Source of the DNA: Adineta vaga | Lineage: Eukaryota > Rotifera | Length of the DNA: 64,000 bases | NCBI GenBank assembly: GCA_021613535.1 | Contig: CP075492.1 | Span: forward strand, 17,546,001-17,610,000 | Reading direction: 5' to 3' | Shown here: piece by piece, positions 10,275 to 21,384 of the stretch | How positions within the stretch are numbered: the stretch's first letter is position 1 | Layout of the letters: each line of letters begins with the position of its first letter | Notes under the pieces: model-generated | Seen by the model: only the letters and a program-made list of their open reading frames with translations | Told to the model about the DNA's origin: nothing | Databases searched by the model: none | Made by a program: the position numbers and the translations under genes

Positions 10275-12682
10275 TCCTTAAACAATTGTCTTAGTATTCT
10301 TCTTTAGTATATGTTTTTGTTTTGATATGAAAATCAATTATTTCTTCGTGTTAATCATTTCTTTGTTTCCATTTATCATAAATATCAATATCAACATTGT
10401 TTCTTTCGCTTCATGTGCATCACATCGAGTAACATCAAATTGATATACATGACGTCTAGCTTTTATGTTTCGAATTACTTCAAGTGTCATATTTTTCTTC
10501 GCATTACTATGCTTTTCATTTTGTATTACATTTCACTTTTAAATTAAAAAACTAAACATGAAGGAAAAAGAAACACATATCCGTAATATACAAGATGTTC
10601 GTAGGGAGGTGCGGTGTCGGTTTATTGAACACCGGTAATACTAGAACACCGATCACTGATATCATGTAATTGATTGCTACATTTTATGACAAGATATGTG
10701 CTTAAAATAAATAGAGAACGTTCACAAGATAGATGTATGGTATCTTCAAGATAAATAAAAGTTCTTCCAGTATTCTTGACTTAAGAATTATTAATAATAC
10801 ACAACTGATTGGTCCATTTGATTATCTGAATGAATCAATTAGTACTAATGAATGAATAGCATATCTTGAGAGAGGTGACGAAAGCTCCTATTAAATTACA
10901 TTGAAAAGATGAAGTTGATCTGTTCTTTAGAGGTCCATATTCGTCGGCAATTAAAAATCCTCATAACATGATATAGAGTTTTAAAATTTTGAAATAAATA
11001 GAAAATTTTTCATGTGCAGATAAACGAAGAAATAACTAAGATAAAGTAAGTCAAAGAGAATCGTGAGTCACCTAACACCCCCACCTCACCCCCTCCCCCC
11101 TTCAAAACTCAGTCCCACTAGACCTAGACCCATCGTACTATCGGTTTTCAACGTTTGCGATCTTTTTTAAGAAAAATGTTTTTTGAACTTTGAACTTTGA
11201 CCCTGACACAAACAAATTTACATACAACCTATTTTTTTTCATATGACCCTCCTTACAGTCGAGGGAATAAACACCTTTTTTTTAATTTGATCTTTATAAG
11301 ATTTTAATCATTTGAGAAAAGAAGTTTTTCTTCTTCATTTTATTATTATATTTATATTAAAATCATTGGTTTAGTATTTTTAAAAAATCAGTTATATATA
11401 TTATTCTTTGAACGATTATAAACTTTTATTTAGGATGAGGATAGAATATTTACACATGAATCTCACTTTTCAAGAATGTGAGAAGAACAATATTCAACGT
11501 CACGTTATCTATTGCTCCGGGAATTTAATTATTTTCTCAACATCATTCTTTAACTGAAAGCACGTGGTCAGTCAAATGGTAATTGTTTTCTCAAGATCTT
11601 GTAGGTAAAATAAATATTCCTATGTTTTCAATGGTTAATTTCATATTTTTATTTCTTTTCATCATGTTATCTTTATTAGTCTAAATATAGAATAGTGATA
11701 TCGAAGAAATAACCAACTAATTAAATATTTTTTTTCATACAATATTAGTTTGAATAATGAGAAAAATGCGCTTTTTTTTCGATTGTTGTTATGCTATTTA
11801 TTCAATATATTAAAACATTCGTTTTCAATTATTTCTTATCGTTATAGATAGAATTTTACGAATGATATACAGATTACAATGAGAACTATCTGAATCAGAA
11901 GGAAATTAAGATAGTTTCTATCCATATGTTATTGTTAGTCGATGTTTGATAAGTCAAAGTATATCTTGTGAAAACCAAGGACTTAAACAGTTTCTCATAA
12001 TTATCTTAGAATTCTAATGATTGTTGAAAAATTTGACTATAGTAAGTTATTGAATGTCTATGAATATATTCTTTTAACGCGTTGCTATTTTTACGTCTAA
12101 ATTACTTAACATACTAAAATACTATTAGTGTTATATTTATCTATTCTTTGAAAAGAAAGAAATACAAATCGTTTCTAATTCTTCTGAAAACAATTGTGTA
12201 GTTTCGTCGGCCACTCAACAACTAGAATTTCATCAATATACTTTATCAAAATATAGATTTGATCTACGTGCGTAATGAGGAAAAATTTACTGATCAATAT
12301 TCATTGTGTAGAAAATATACAATAGTCCTGTTGATGGTTTTCACTGAAAATCTATGCTTTTAAACAAATTAAAAATCCTTTTTGACTTTTTTAATCTGAT
12401 TTTTCACTGATTTTTTCCTTTTCATTTTTTTTGTGATCATTCAAAGATCAAATCGCGAAAATAACCGAGTTCTTCTTAACTATATCTGAAGTAAAAATAA
12501 CATTAGTTTTCCATCTAAATCTCCTCGTTCGAGCGATCAAAATTCTTGTTATTACATACAATACATCAAACATCTATTCAAAACAATCTAGACTTCCACT
12601 ATACGATCACGAATTTTTTATTAATTTATTTTTGATTTCACTTAGAAGAGACTACTGAAACAATCAACATTAATTTTCTAAC
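10275..12682. other. 2.4-kb interval without recognisable genes
   Basis: No open frame with family resemblance. It contains a C-rich degenerate telomere-like tract at 11070-11106 and one copy (about 11204-11267) of a short repeat also found at 47711-47772: both contain TCATATGA-C/G-CCTCCTT and CAGTCGAGGGA. The 3' part is the AT-rich upstream region of the receptor at 12683. Confidence 0.5.
11070..11106. repeat. C-rich degenerate telomere-like tract (half element)
   Basis: Runs of CACC, CCCCC and CTCACCCC end in CTTCAAAA, resembling the right arm of the palindromic elements (CACCCTCAAG) with no G-rich partner nearby. Confidence 0.4.
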
Positions 12683-13705
12683 ATGAATAACATTACAGTG
12701 ATTACTACTATAGTTGGTACTGTAGATGATCAAATTCGATTAACAATTCTGTTTAATCTTTTGATTAAAACTTTTTCACAATTTCTTGATGGTTTTGCAT
12801 GGATTATTGGAAATATTGGAGCACTTTCTACTTGTATTGTATTTCAACAAGTAGCATTTCGTAAAAGTCCTTGTGCTATTTATTTTATAGCTTCAAATTT
12901 TTCACAGTTATTTATTTTTAATTTTGCAACTTTTATTCGAATGATTCAATATGGTTATGGTGTTTCGGTTAATTCTGTACCATCATGGTTTTGTAAGATT
13001 CGTTTTTATATTTATTATGTTTCAATGGCTAGTGCTCGGTATAACATTATCTTTGCGTCTTCAGATCGTTTTTTTTCCAGTTCTCAAAAGGCTAATCTTC
13101 GTCAATGGAGTTCATCAAAAATTGCTCTTCGTCTTGTTATTATTAATGCTATTATTTGGATTTTTTTCTACATTCAAGTTCTCGTCACGTATGATGTTCG
13201 ACATAACAAATGTCGAATTCAATCAACAAGTTTTTTCACCTATTTTAATTATTTTATTACATTCGAAAATGGTTTATTTCCAATTATTCCAATGTCAATC
13301 TTTGGATTACTTACTCTTCATAATATTCATCAAAGTAAACGACGTGTAAGAACAACAGAATCAGTTACTGGAAGTGAAAATATTAACATCAATCTTGCAT
13401 CAACAAAAGAAACACAACTACATAAGATGTTAATTAATCAAGTGATTGTTTATTTAATTTTCAATATTCCCCTACCAGTATATGGTATTTATCGATCATA
13501 TATTAATATTGTTACATTATCAGGATGGCGTGCTGTACGGGATACATTTATGAATAATTTATTCTATGATATGATTTATCTTGGTTATGCTTTAACATTT
13601 CCAATTTTTATATTAACATCAGATATATTTCGACGAGAATTAAAACAGATTATTCAAAAAAAATTAGTTCAACCATGTCAACGATTCGTCACACATGCAA
13701 ATTGA
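12683..13705 (+). CDS. Seven-transmembrane receptor (SDRF family), 340 aa
   Basis: A single-exon frame opening at ATG encodes seven hydrophobic helices. TM1 is DGFAWIIGNIGALSTCIVF, and the N of GNIG is the conserved TM1 asparagine. TM2 and TM3 are joined by RKSPCAIYF, and TM3 ends ASSDRFFSSSQ, a D-R-aromatic box in DRY position. The third intracellular loop is polar (RRVRTTESVTGSENI), TM6 carries NIPLPVYG, and TM7 is followed by FRRELKQIIQKK. The same layout occurs in the gene at 32842-33822 and in the relic at 5455-6299. These resemble the FMRFamide-receptor-like orphan class of rotifers. The ligand is unknown. The sequence looks functional, since all helices and the terminal basic helix are present. 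Confidence 0.8.
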   Translation: MNNITVITTIVGTVDDQIRLTILFNLLIKTFSQFLDGFAWIIGNIGALSTCIVFQQVAFRKSPCAIYFIASNFSQLFIFNFATFIRMIQYGYGVSVNSVPSWFCKIRFYIYYVSMASARYNIIFASSDRFFSSSQKANLRQWSSSKIALRLVIINAIIWIFFYIQVLVTYDVRHNKCRIQSTSFFTYFNYFITFENGLFPIIPMSIFGLLTLHNIHQSKRRVRTTESVTGSENININLASTKETQLHKMLINQVIVYLIFNIPLPVYGIYRSYINIVTLSGWRAVRDTFMNNLFYDMIYLGYALTFPIFILTSDIFRRELKQIIQKKLVQPCQRFVTHAN

Positions 13706-14084
13706 ACAACAATAAACAGAACTATTGTTTTTTATCCTGTCATACTTTTACCCTGCTAAAAAGAACTATTGAATTCCATTCATATTTAACCTAATAAAAC
13801 AAAACTATCTTTTATTTTCATGTCTTACTCGTTCAAATTCGAATATATTGTCACTGATTTTTTTAAAAACTGAGTATTTTGTTTTCGAACGTAAATAAAT
13901 ATTCGAGCAAAAAGATTTGAAATGGTTCCTCATATGTACAGCTGTTAGATCAATCCATCTCACTATTGGGACACGCAGAAAAATACCTGTCTTCCACAGT
14001 CGAGGGTGCTTAGTCAATACAAAACTGTATCAGATGAGGAGACATAATTCAAAAAGAACGTTCGTGAGAGTGAATGAAGGTGAC

Positions 14085-14119
<35 letters not shown>

Positions 14120-14355
14120 AGAGTATGCGAGGGCTAGCCGAGTTCCATCCTCACCCTAGATCTCTCCCTCGCTAATCGAAGTCCTTGTTTATATGTAGTG
14201 CGTTTAATGTCTTCCGGAAAAAAAAACATCAAACATAATTCTTTAGAGAAGAACAGTGACAATGATATTTCAGATCATCGATAATCTGTATTGAAATTGC
14301 TTTTAATCGTTTATTAATAGGAAAAAAGTAAATGATCAAGATCTTATAATGATAT
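13706..14355. other. Intergenic interval with a (GA)n microsatellite
   Basis: No gene recognised. A (GA)n run of about 32 nt lies at 14087-14118, followed by a weak palindrome (GCGAGGG near 14127 and CCCTCGC near 14167). Confidence 0.5.
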
Positions 14356-14719
14356 TTAAGCACATGTATATTCTATACTGCTAATACCATTTGAACATGA
14401 ACTTGCTTCCCATGAATATTTCACCTTACTGCCTTTGATAACTTTTCCACAACCAGTTTTTGCATAAGTTTCTACCATTGTCTTACATGCTTGTTCGCAA
14501 TTGGTCATAGCTGCATCATTACATGAACATAGTTTGCATGATGATATATCCCATGAATGAAATGGAAAATGAACTGTATTTGACACAGCTTTACATTTGC
14601 ATCTATACCGAATATAGATATTTTTACATTTGAAAATCAATTATTTCTTACTTTCGATTAAATGGATTCCCGTTGATAGTAAGTAACAGAGCAAATAAAA
14701 TGAAAAGAAAAAACTTCAT
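14356..14719 (-). CDS. Small secreted cysteine-rich protein, 104 aa, two exons
   Basis: Exon 1 (14652..14719) begins with an ATG and encodes a typical signal peptide, MKFFLFILFALLLTING, then NPFNRK. A 49-nt intron (14603..14651; GTAAG to TATAG) is followed by exon 2 (14356..14602). The junction codon is AA|A, and the total is 315 nt including the stop. The mature part is rich in cysteines: CKCKAVS, CKLCSCNDAAMTNC, CKTMVETYAKTGC, ASSCSNG and YTCA. The spacing suggests four to five disulfides and an exported protein. I recall similar uncharacterised small secreted proteins from bdelloids but can name no function. No propeptide cleavage site is obvious, unlike the peptides encoded at 31004 and 63082. 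Confidence 0.7.
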
Positions 14720-15289
14720 TGCAAGAGTTGTGTGATCGTAAAAATATGTATATTACATTTGCTTTTAATATCGTATTTAAATACTTCTCATCATATTTGA
14801 TTCATGATTCATGATTCATGATTCTATTTTCTTTCTCTTCCAAATGTGAATAGTAATGATGGCATCATACGAAAAAACAAATCATTATTAGTGATGGAGA
14901 TTAAGGGTCTAAAAGGCGAAGAAACTTCGAGACAAAGAATATGTCAATATGAATCATTCGCCATTTCAAGATTAGATTGGTAAAACGATACAACAGAATG
15001 CATGAGAGTGATTTTTTCGATTCTATCGTATAATAAAAGAGTATAGGTAATGTATATAGAATGAAGAATAAAAATCCTTATTCGTTTATGATCTTCTTGA
15101 GAGTGTGAATAAGAGAAGTACATAACAAAACAGCACCTCCGTGTTAATAAATCATGTAGCTTCTTATTTAAATCTTTTTCTTTGACAACCATATAATTTA
15201 GCATTAAAATATTGCTAAACAGCGAGTGATGATAACTAATCCAGTGCAAAGAGGAATTCAAGATATTATTGTCTCAGTTTTATCATGAG
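14720..15289. other. Non-coding interval
   Basis: It holds a short tandem (GATTCAT)n at about 14800-14823. The 105-codon minus-strand frame at 14944-15261 shows no motif or family resemblance and I leave it uncalled. Confidence 0.45.
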
Positions 15290-15480
15290 GTAGGTAAACA
15301 CTAATCAAAATAATTTTCATACCGCATAAACTACTTTTATATTCTTCGACCATCAGATTATCTATAAAATCGATTTAATTGGAATCGACTTATTTGTAAT
15401 GTTGTAGTGTTTAGTTTTGTAAAAGTTCCACTTGAATCAATACAATCTTGCTCATAAAAAACGGCCATCCTAACGTGAGA
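15290..15480 (-). pseudogene. Short relic of the cysteine-rich multi-module membrane family
   Basis: On the minus strand, VFYEQDCIDSSGTFTKLN and LQISRFQLNR correspond to LYNQTCIDSSNNFQAIN and LLSSRFSLNS of the third module of the gene at 6581-10274. After a frame change at ~15360 the next words, FIDNLMVEEY, match LVNNLMIEEL. Only about 60 residues of one module remain, with a frameshift and no start. Confidence 0.6.
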
Positions 15481-16239
15481 TAGTTGAGAGTGAGTACAGA
15501 TCGAAAAGCGATAAAAATTTAATCTATTCGGAAGTAGTTTCGTGAACGACATAACAACATGTTAAGTATCAGTTCACACAGGAAAGTTTCCATAAAAATT
15601 TAATTTCCTAAGAGATATCACAAATCAACATTACGCATGTAGGCTCCAGCTTCATCCTCAACTCTAAAATCAGTAATTAATATGCAAACAAACTGATAAC
15701 GAATAAATAGTCAAGATAAATTAACTGAAGTCACACACAAAGACACACATGACAAACGCAAAAATAATAACAAAAGTCAATAATTTGTTCTTTCATGTAA
15801 AAAAATCATCATCACTTTATACTGTTAAACTTAAGTTGACAATAAAATATCACGAACCGTCAATTCTGATGATAAAGCATTGTAAAGATGAATGAACTGA
15901 TTCAATTATCTCTGAATGCAACTTTGATAATGGTTTTATTTTATATGCAGCTCCGATCATGCGTTTTTTTAATTTTTCTATAGAATAAAGTTTTATCTTC
16001 CTCATATTCAATAAAAGAAAAAATTAAAAATATTTTTTTCTTTGAAATCATGGCACTTTGTCTCTAATAATATATGAAAGTACCTGCAAAAACCTTTATC
16101 AGCATTCATACTATTATAAAAGGACTCAATCCGGATTTCATATTTTTATAGTACGAACAAGATATATCTTTTTTTGATCGAGCTAAAGAAAGTTGTATCA
16201 TTTTATTTATCTGTCTGAGTATTTTGAAATTATTTTTAT
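15481..16239. other. Non-coding interval upstream of a receptor
   Basis: AT-rich, no gene recognised. Confidence 0.45.
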
Positions 16240-17280
16240 ATGGAAAATTTAACTAATACAACTGAAATTGAATTCATTAATCCATTTGCATTATTAGATA
16301 TAGTTCTTTCGGTTGCATTTCGATTTTGGTTTTATCTTTTTTTCAATGTATTCTCAATATTATGTTCGATTTTTGTATTGTATCATTTACTATTCGATCG
16401 AACACTTCGTCGAGCTTTGAACAATCATATTATCATAGTCTTGCTTTTTACTGGATTAATCTATGAATTAACAACTGTTCCATTAATGCTTCATTACTAT
16501 CAAGTAGGTGATTCTTGGAAAATAACACCAATATTTGCCAATTTTTGGACATTTATTGATTATTCAACGTATGCAGTAGAACTGATCGGTTTTGCTTGGG
16601 CTACCATTGAACGACATATTCTTATATTTCATCAATCGTGGGTTTTAACAAGAAAGAAACGGTTTTTTGTACATTATCTACCTATCATATCAATTTTATC
16701 CTATTGTTTTACATACTATTTTCTGGTCATTTTCTTTCCCACATGTAAGGATTTGAATGTTTTTCAACCATTGAATGGTGTTCCTCCTTCTTGTATGAGC
16801 TTTCATCCAATACTTGGGAAATGGGATACAATATGTCATCAAATTCTACCAACATTTACGGTTGTAATATTTAGTAGTGCTCTTCTAATTCGTGTTCTCT
16901 GGCAAAAAAATCGTTTAAATCGATCAATTCAATGGCGACAACAACGAAAAATGATAATTCAATTATTATCCATCTCAGCTCTTTATCTTTTCTTTAACTT
17001 TCCGCGATCAATTGTACAAATCTACATAGCAAGCATTCTAACAACCTACTTAATCATCAAAATTTTCGCTTATCAAATCTTTTTTTCCATTCAACTTATA
17101 TTCCTTTTTCCATTTGTTTGCTGTGCAACAATCCCTGAAATTGGTAAAAGACTGAAGAAATTTCTCTTCTGGAAAAATCAACAACGTGCCATTGCTCCTG
17201 TAGCTTTGACAACAGTTCGCACAGGAATCAGACAAACAGTGACCAGGGCTCGAAATGGGCCTCATTTTCGTGGCCCGTGA
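16240..17280 (+). CDS. Class A-like seven-transmembrane receptor (ERH family), 346 aa
   Basis: A single exon from ATG with two N-terminal sequons (NLTNTT) and seven helices. The loop after TM1 reads TLRRALNNHIIIV, TM3 ends FAWATIERHILIFH, extracellular loop 2 holds paired cysteines (FPTCKD and PPSCMSF), and the loop before TM6 is NRSIQWRQQRKMI. All of these are shared with the receptors at 3759-4742 and 34753-35718. The C-terminal tail is basic (GIRQTVTRARNG). The stop codon TGA at 17278-17280 is formed by the first bases of a large telomere-like repeat block (CGTGAGGGTGG), so the native tail may have been cut short and closed by the repeat. Confidence 0.8.
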   Translation: MENLTNTTEIEFINPFALLDIVLSVAFRFWFYLFFNVFSILCSIFVLYHLLFDRTLRRALNNHIIIVLLFTGLIYELTTVPLMLHYYQVGDSWKITPIFANFWTFIDYSTYAVELIGFAWATIERHILIFHQSWVLTRKKRFFVHYLPIISILSYCFTYYFLVIFFPTCKDLNVFQPLNGVPPSCMSFHPILGKWDTICHQILPTFTVVIFSSALLIRVLWQKNRLNRSIQWRQQRKMIIQLLSISALYLFFNFPRSIVQIYIASILTTYLIIKIFAYQIFFSIQLIFLFPFVCCATIPEIGKRLKKFLFWKNQQRAIAPVALTTVRTGIRQTVTRARNGPHFRGP

Positions 17281-17514
17281 GGGTGGGTGGGTGTGGGTGT
17301 GGGTGAGGGTGTGGGTGAGAGTCAGAAGACCATTCTCATTCATATCCCTACTCTCGTTTACATCTCAAATTTATCATACACTTGAGGGTGTGGGTGTGGG
17401 TGTGGGTGTCTTTTTATTGTTTCACGCCCACACCCACGCCCACGCCCACGCCCACACCCACACCCACACCCACACCCACACATTCACATCCAAACGTACA
17501 CCCTCACCCTCAAG
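17276..17514. repeat. Compound telomere-like repeat block
   Basis: The largest such block in the window. A G-rich tract (17276-17322, repeats of GGGTG and TGTGGG) and, after ~60 nt of ordinary sequence, a second G-rich tract starting CTTGAGGGTGTGGG (17381-17410) precede a long C-rich tract (17423-17514) of CCCACA and CCCACG units ending CACCCTCAAG. It looks like nested or tandem palindromic elements, or a G-then-C (head-to-head) telomeric junction. Confidence 0.8.
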
Positions 17515-17689
17515 ATAGTAAAAAGGTGTCACTGTTGCTACTTTTGGTATGCCCTAGGTAGGTTTTATGTTGGTATTCGTAATTAGCATGGTGAATAATA
17601 CTAGGTCCTTTATATTTAATTAAAATGTCGATTAACCAGTTGGATCGGTTCCCTCGCTAGTTTTAGAATAGAAGTAATTGCGCAGTCGG

Positions 17690-18910
17690 TCATGCTCTTG
17701 GCATTCCGATCGTTTCAATATTAACTCCATGATCATTTGCAAAATCCTTTACTTGATTATAAAAATAATCACCAGCAGGTTTTGGAAAGATATTGTTGCA
17801 TATCACTAATAACCACACCCAACGCTCGACTCCTCCATAAACATATTCATGCCAACACTCTTCAAACGCAGGTAATTTTTCTACATTCTTAGCTTTGAGT
17901 TTTTCGACAAGTTTATCGTAATAGGCTTCACGAAACACTTGCTTTTCTAATCTACGTCGAGTTTCAGGTGGTACGTGTGAAATAACGAATTGACCCATAT
18001 CTTGAGGACCGCAGCCGATACCTACTACTTCCCAATCCATAAGCTTAACATCTCCAAAGATTACATTATCACTATCTTTCTTTCTTGCAACCATAAAGTT
18101 CGCTGGATGGAAGTCTCCATGGACAAGTGTAAAGGCTGTATTATGAATACGATTTTGGAAATCATCCCAATCGACTTTAGCTATTGACGCTTCTAGCAAA
18201 CTTACGAATTTCGAATTCCACTCAGAGATACTCATTGTTCCACTTTTCCATATATTATGAACCACAGATTGAGAGGCTTGCCAAGTATCTTTACCTTCTC
18301 CCCGATACCAATCGTGGCCACGCAACCAATCTAAATCCTTATCTTGAGCCAATGCTGCATCGTTCCAGTATGTAGCGTGAAGATCGGCACCACATTCGAA
18401 AGCCTTCCTCATAAGTTCTTCGATTTTATTTCCAGAAAGCATGAGTGAATCCATTTCTCCTTTTTCTGTCTTTTCCCAATTTAAAGGTGAATGTGCTGTA
18501 AAGTACAGTCCCATCTGTACATAATCACAACCATCTTTATCCAAAACAGAAAGATCTTCAAGAACAATTGCTTTAGTACCTGCTTTCATATCTCCTTCCG
18601 AATACAAAGTACGAGGAACTATATTTTGGATTTTAGGGGCAAATTGATCATAAAATAAAGCTTCTCGTGGTAATCCCAATGCAGCAGCTCGCTCTGTACG
18701 TTCGGAATTTACTTTAAGAATATACGTAGTAGTTAAGCCGTTATTATAGGTCACCATTAACCGATTCATTACGCCACTATTTCCGCCTGCTCCTTTCATA
18801 GATTCCAATGTGCAGCTCTTAATTGTGGGATCTTTTAATTTTGTTCGAAGGAATTCAATGTTAGTCCATTTAGAAGCCATATTTCTGTGACTGTCGTCGT
18901 GCTCTAACAT
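17690..18910 (-). CDS. Ecdysteroid-kinase-like / APH-family small-molecule kinase, 406 aa
   Basis: The protein has the protein-kinase-like fold of the choline/aminoglycoside/ecdysteroid kinase group. A Gly-rich loop (KGAGGNSGVMNR, ~39-50) and a strand TYILKVNSE with the ATP-anchoring Lys (~66) are followed by a hinge strand AIVLEDL (~114-120), the Brenner catalytic loop VHGDFHPANF (~263-272) with catalytic Asp and Asn, and the metal-binding LMDWEVVGIG (~290-299; Asp at ~292). The expected reaction is ATP-dependent phosphorylation of a hydroxyl on a small molecule; the substrate cannot be read from sequence. Length (~400) is normal for EcKL proteins. Translation may start at the second Met (MASKWTN), because the first ten residues look like leader. 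The gene is a single exon with somewhat higher GC than its surroundings; horizontal origin is possible but not shown. Confidence 0.8.
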   Translation of the reverse strand: MLEHDDSHRNMASKWTNIEFLRTKLKDPTIKSCTLESMKGAGGNSGVMNRLMVTYNNGLTTTYILKVNSERTERAAALGLPREALFYDQFAPKIQNIVPRTLYSEGDMKAGTKAIVLEDLSVLDKDGCDYVQMGLYFTAHSPLNWEKTEKGEMDSLMLSGNKIEELMRKAFECGADLHATYWNDAALAQDKDLDWLRGHDWYRGEGKDTWQASQSVVHNIWKSGTMSISEWNSKFVSLLEASIAKVDWDDFQNRIHNTAFTLVHGDFHPANFMVARKKDSDNVIFGDVKLMDWEVVGIGCGPQDMGQFVISHVPPETRRRLEKQVFREAYYDKLVEKLKAKNVEKLPAFEECWHEYVYGGVERWVWLLVICNNIFPKPAGDYFYNQVKDFANDHGVNIETIGMPRA

Positions 18911-20484
18911 CGCAAAATGTTTTGTCTCCTTTTGTCAGTATGTTTGTTCCACGCTGCTTTCTTTTTTCTTTCTGTTCTGTACACGCATATATATTTTTTT
19001 TCTTTCCTTCATAGTATAATAATATACACGTGGGGTGAGATTTTACCTTTCCTTTACAAGTAACTACTTCAGCATCGTCGTGTCTATCTATCTATCTATC
19101 TATAGATGAAAAAGACACTTGATTTTTTATTTTACTCTCATCAATGTGAGAAGCTTTTATATAACAACTGAATAAGAAATGGATATTCACTTTACTTTAA
19201 TTACGTAACTAAAAAGTAAAGTAAATTTACCATCCCTATTTTTAACTCGTTACATGTTTTCTCTATATAAATTAAAAAAAGAGAGAAAGTAGAAGAAATT
19301 TGTATATAAAAACACGTGGATAATGATATCATATATTTTTCAATTGTGTATCTGTTCCCAGTATCCTATGTCTTGAGTGAAGACATAATGTTTCTACCTA
19401 TCACTAATACTTTTCCATTAGATAATAGAGTTGATGTATGACCATATCGAACTATATTCAATTGTCCTGAATCAGTCCTTTCTAAATAAGAAATAAATTT
19501 TTGATATTTTTTTCAATTATTTATTTGAATATGACTTCTAACTGTTGTTATTGAAGTTGTTGTCATCGTTGCTTTCTTTGTTTTAGTTGTCAATATTTCT
19601 GAATGTTTTCTTGCTACAATTCTCGTAACAAAAAAAGCTTTCAGTCATCAATAATGATGATAGAATGCTAATAAATAGAATTATTTTCTATTTTCTTCGA
19701 CAACATTCAAAACTTTAAAAAAAGAACAAAAGAAAATCATTATTTTTGTTCCGATTTCGATGATATTCTTACCATAATTTTGATGACTTTATCTCATTTG
19801 ATTGAAACTAAAATAAAAAAAAACAAAACAAACTATTTTTTGGTGAATAGATTACTTGAGTAAATCCTATTTTATTTTCTATCATCGTAAATAATTGTCT
19901 ATTAGAAAAAGATTTGTAATAGATGTTAATAAATAAAATGAATCTTATTTATCGGTCTGCGAAAATTCCTACTACTTAAGATATAATGTAATTTATATGC
20001 GTCTAATTATATATATTTAGCTTTCGGATATGTTCTTCGATGAAGTACTGTTGGAGCGATAATGGTTTGTCATTTCTCCTCTTAAAAGTGATTTAACTTT
20101 TCTTACTCATCAATTTATTTATGGACAATTTTAGAAATATTCGACGAACTTGGAAAAAGGTGAGAATGAAACGAGAATATTACATATCAATCTCATCTTT
20201 CTCTCTCATCTTGAAGAAGTTTCTGGTAAAAGGTCTTAAATAATCAAGTCATGTTGGTAAAGAGAAAATATAAATCTATTCTATTTTAATAATACAACGT
20301 ATAAGAAATAAATATTCTTTGAAGAAGCTCACAACTTATCAGTACACTTTTTATCCTTCTCTTTAGTTCCGTTTTTTTCAGTTACTATTTATTTTGTTAT
20401 CTATCAGGTAGTCTACACATCAAAACGTTTCCACTTATTTCTATTTTTCAGTCTTTCATTTTTACTTGAAATTTTCTGTCTTAG
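18911..20484. other. Non-coding interval
   Basis: It contains a (TCTA)n microsatellite (~19085-19105) and otherwise AT-rich sequence. Its last part (from ~20390) is pyrimidine-rich and ends TCTGTCTTAG at 20485-20487, probably the acceptor of an intron in front of the Hsp70 relic. Confidence 0.45.
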
Positions 20485-20487
20485 ATA

Positions 20488-21310
20488 CAATTCCTAGAGA
20501 TGATTTAGAAAGTTCAACAAGTAGTGACTCGGATGTATCCATAGATGATAATGATGAAACAGTTTCAGCAATTGGTATCGATTTAGATACAGTCAATTTA
20601 TGTGTTGGTATTTATCGAAATGGTCAAGTTGAAATAATACCGAATGAACAAGGAAATCGATTAACACCATCATATGTTGCATTTACTGATCATGGACGAT
20701 TGATTGGTGATGAAGCAAAAAAACAATCATCGATTAATCCAGAAAAGACAATTTTTCATTCGAAACGACTTATTGGTAGAAAATTTCATGATTCAATAGT
20801 ACAATCAAATGTCAAACAATGGCCATTTAAAGTAAAGATTGAAGTTCAATATCAAAATCAAATCAAATTATTTACACTTGAAGAAATTTCTTCAATGATA
20901 TTAATTAAAATGAAACAAATTGCTGAATCTTATCTTGGTCATACGATAAATTCAGCTGTTATTACAGTTCTAACATCTGTTAATGATTCTCAACGTCAAT
21001 CAACAGAAGATGCTGCTAATATTGTTGTCTTAAAGTTTTACGTCTTATAAATGAATCAAAAGCAGCTGCTATTGCTTATGGTTTAGATAAACAAAAAGTG
21101 TCTCGTGAAAAAAATCTTCTAGTTTATGATTTAAGTGGTGGAACATTTAATGTATCCATTGTTTCACTAATGAAAGGAATATTTGAAGTTAAATCAACAA
21201 TAGATTATGGAGATTGTGGTGGTGAAGATCATGTTAATCCAATGATTAAATATTTAATAAAAGAAAGTCTGCTACGTCATTTCGCTTCTTCTGAAAAGAA
21301 TGTATTTTAG
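20488..21310 (+). pseudogene. Hsp70 nucleotide-binding-domain relic
   Basis: After a likely splice acceptor the frame encodes an acidic linker ([16 protein letters not shown]) and then Hsp70 landmarks: [42 protein letters not shown] and KRLIGRKF. Next come the peptide around TEDAANI, a one-base frameshift near 21035, and [32 protein letters not shown] and GGEDHVN. The phosphate-binding DLGTT is altered to DLDTV and the frame breaks between lobes I and II. Everything after residue ~240 (the rest of the ATPase and the substrate-binding domain) is absent. It is an Hsp70/DnaK-family fragment, almost certainly non-functional. The acidic N-terminal extension is unusual for cytosolic Hsp70. Confidence 0.8.
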
Positions 21311-21384
21311 TAGAGTCTATGAATGATACATTGATTTTACTGTATGATGTTGTCCGTATCATATCAAAACTTTGAATTAGACAG

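Noticed and set aside
10606-10660. CGGTGT...ACACCG palindromes as a regulatory or transposon end
   Set aside because: Only short matches (6-8 bp) at irregular spacing and no partner elsewhere.
14944-15261. 105-codon minus-strand frame
   Set aside because: No domain, no signal peptide, no splice partner and no resemblance to the nearby relic.
17276-17514. True chromosome end
   Set aside because: Unique genes continue on both sides and the array is too short; it is interstitial.
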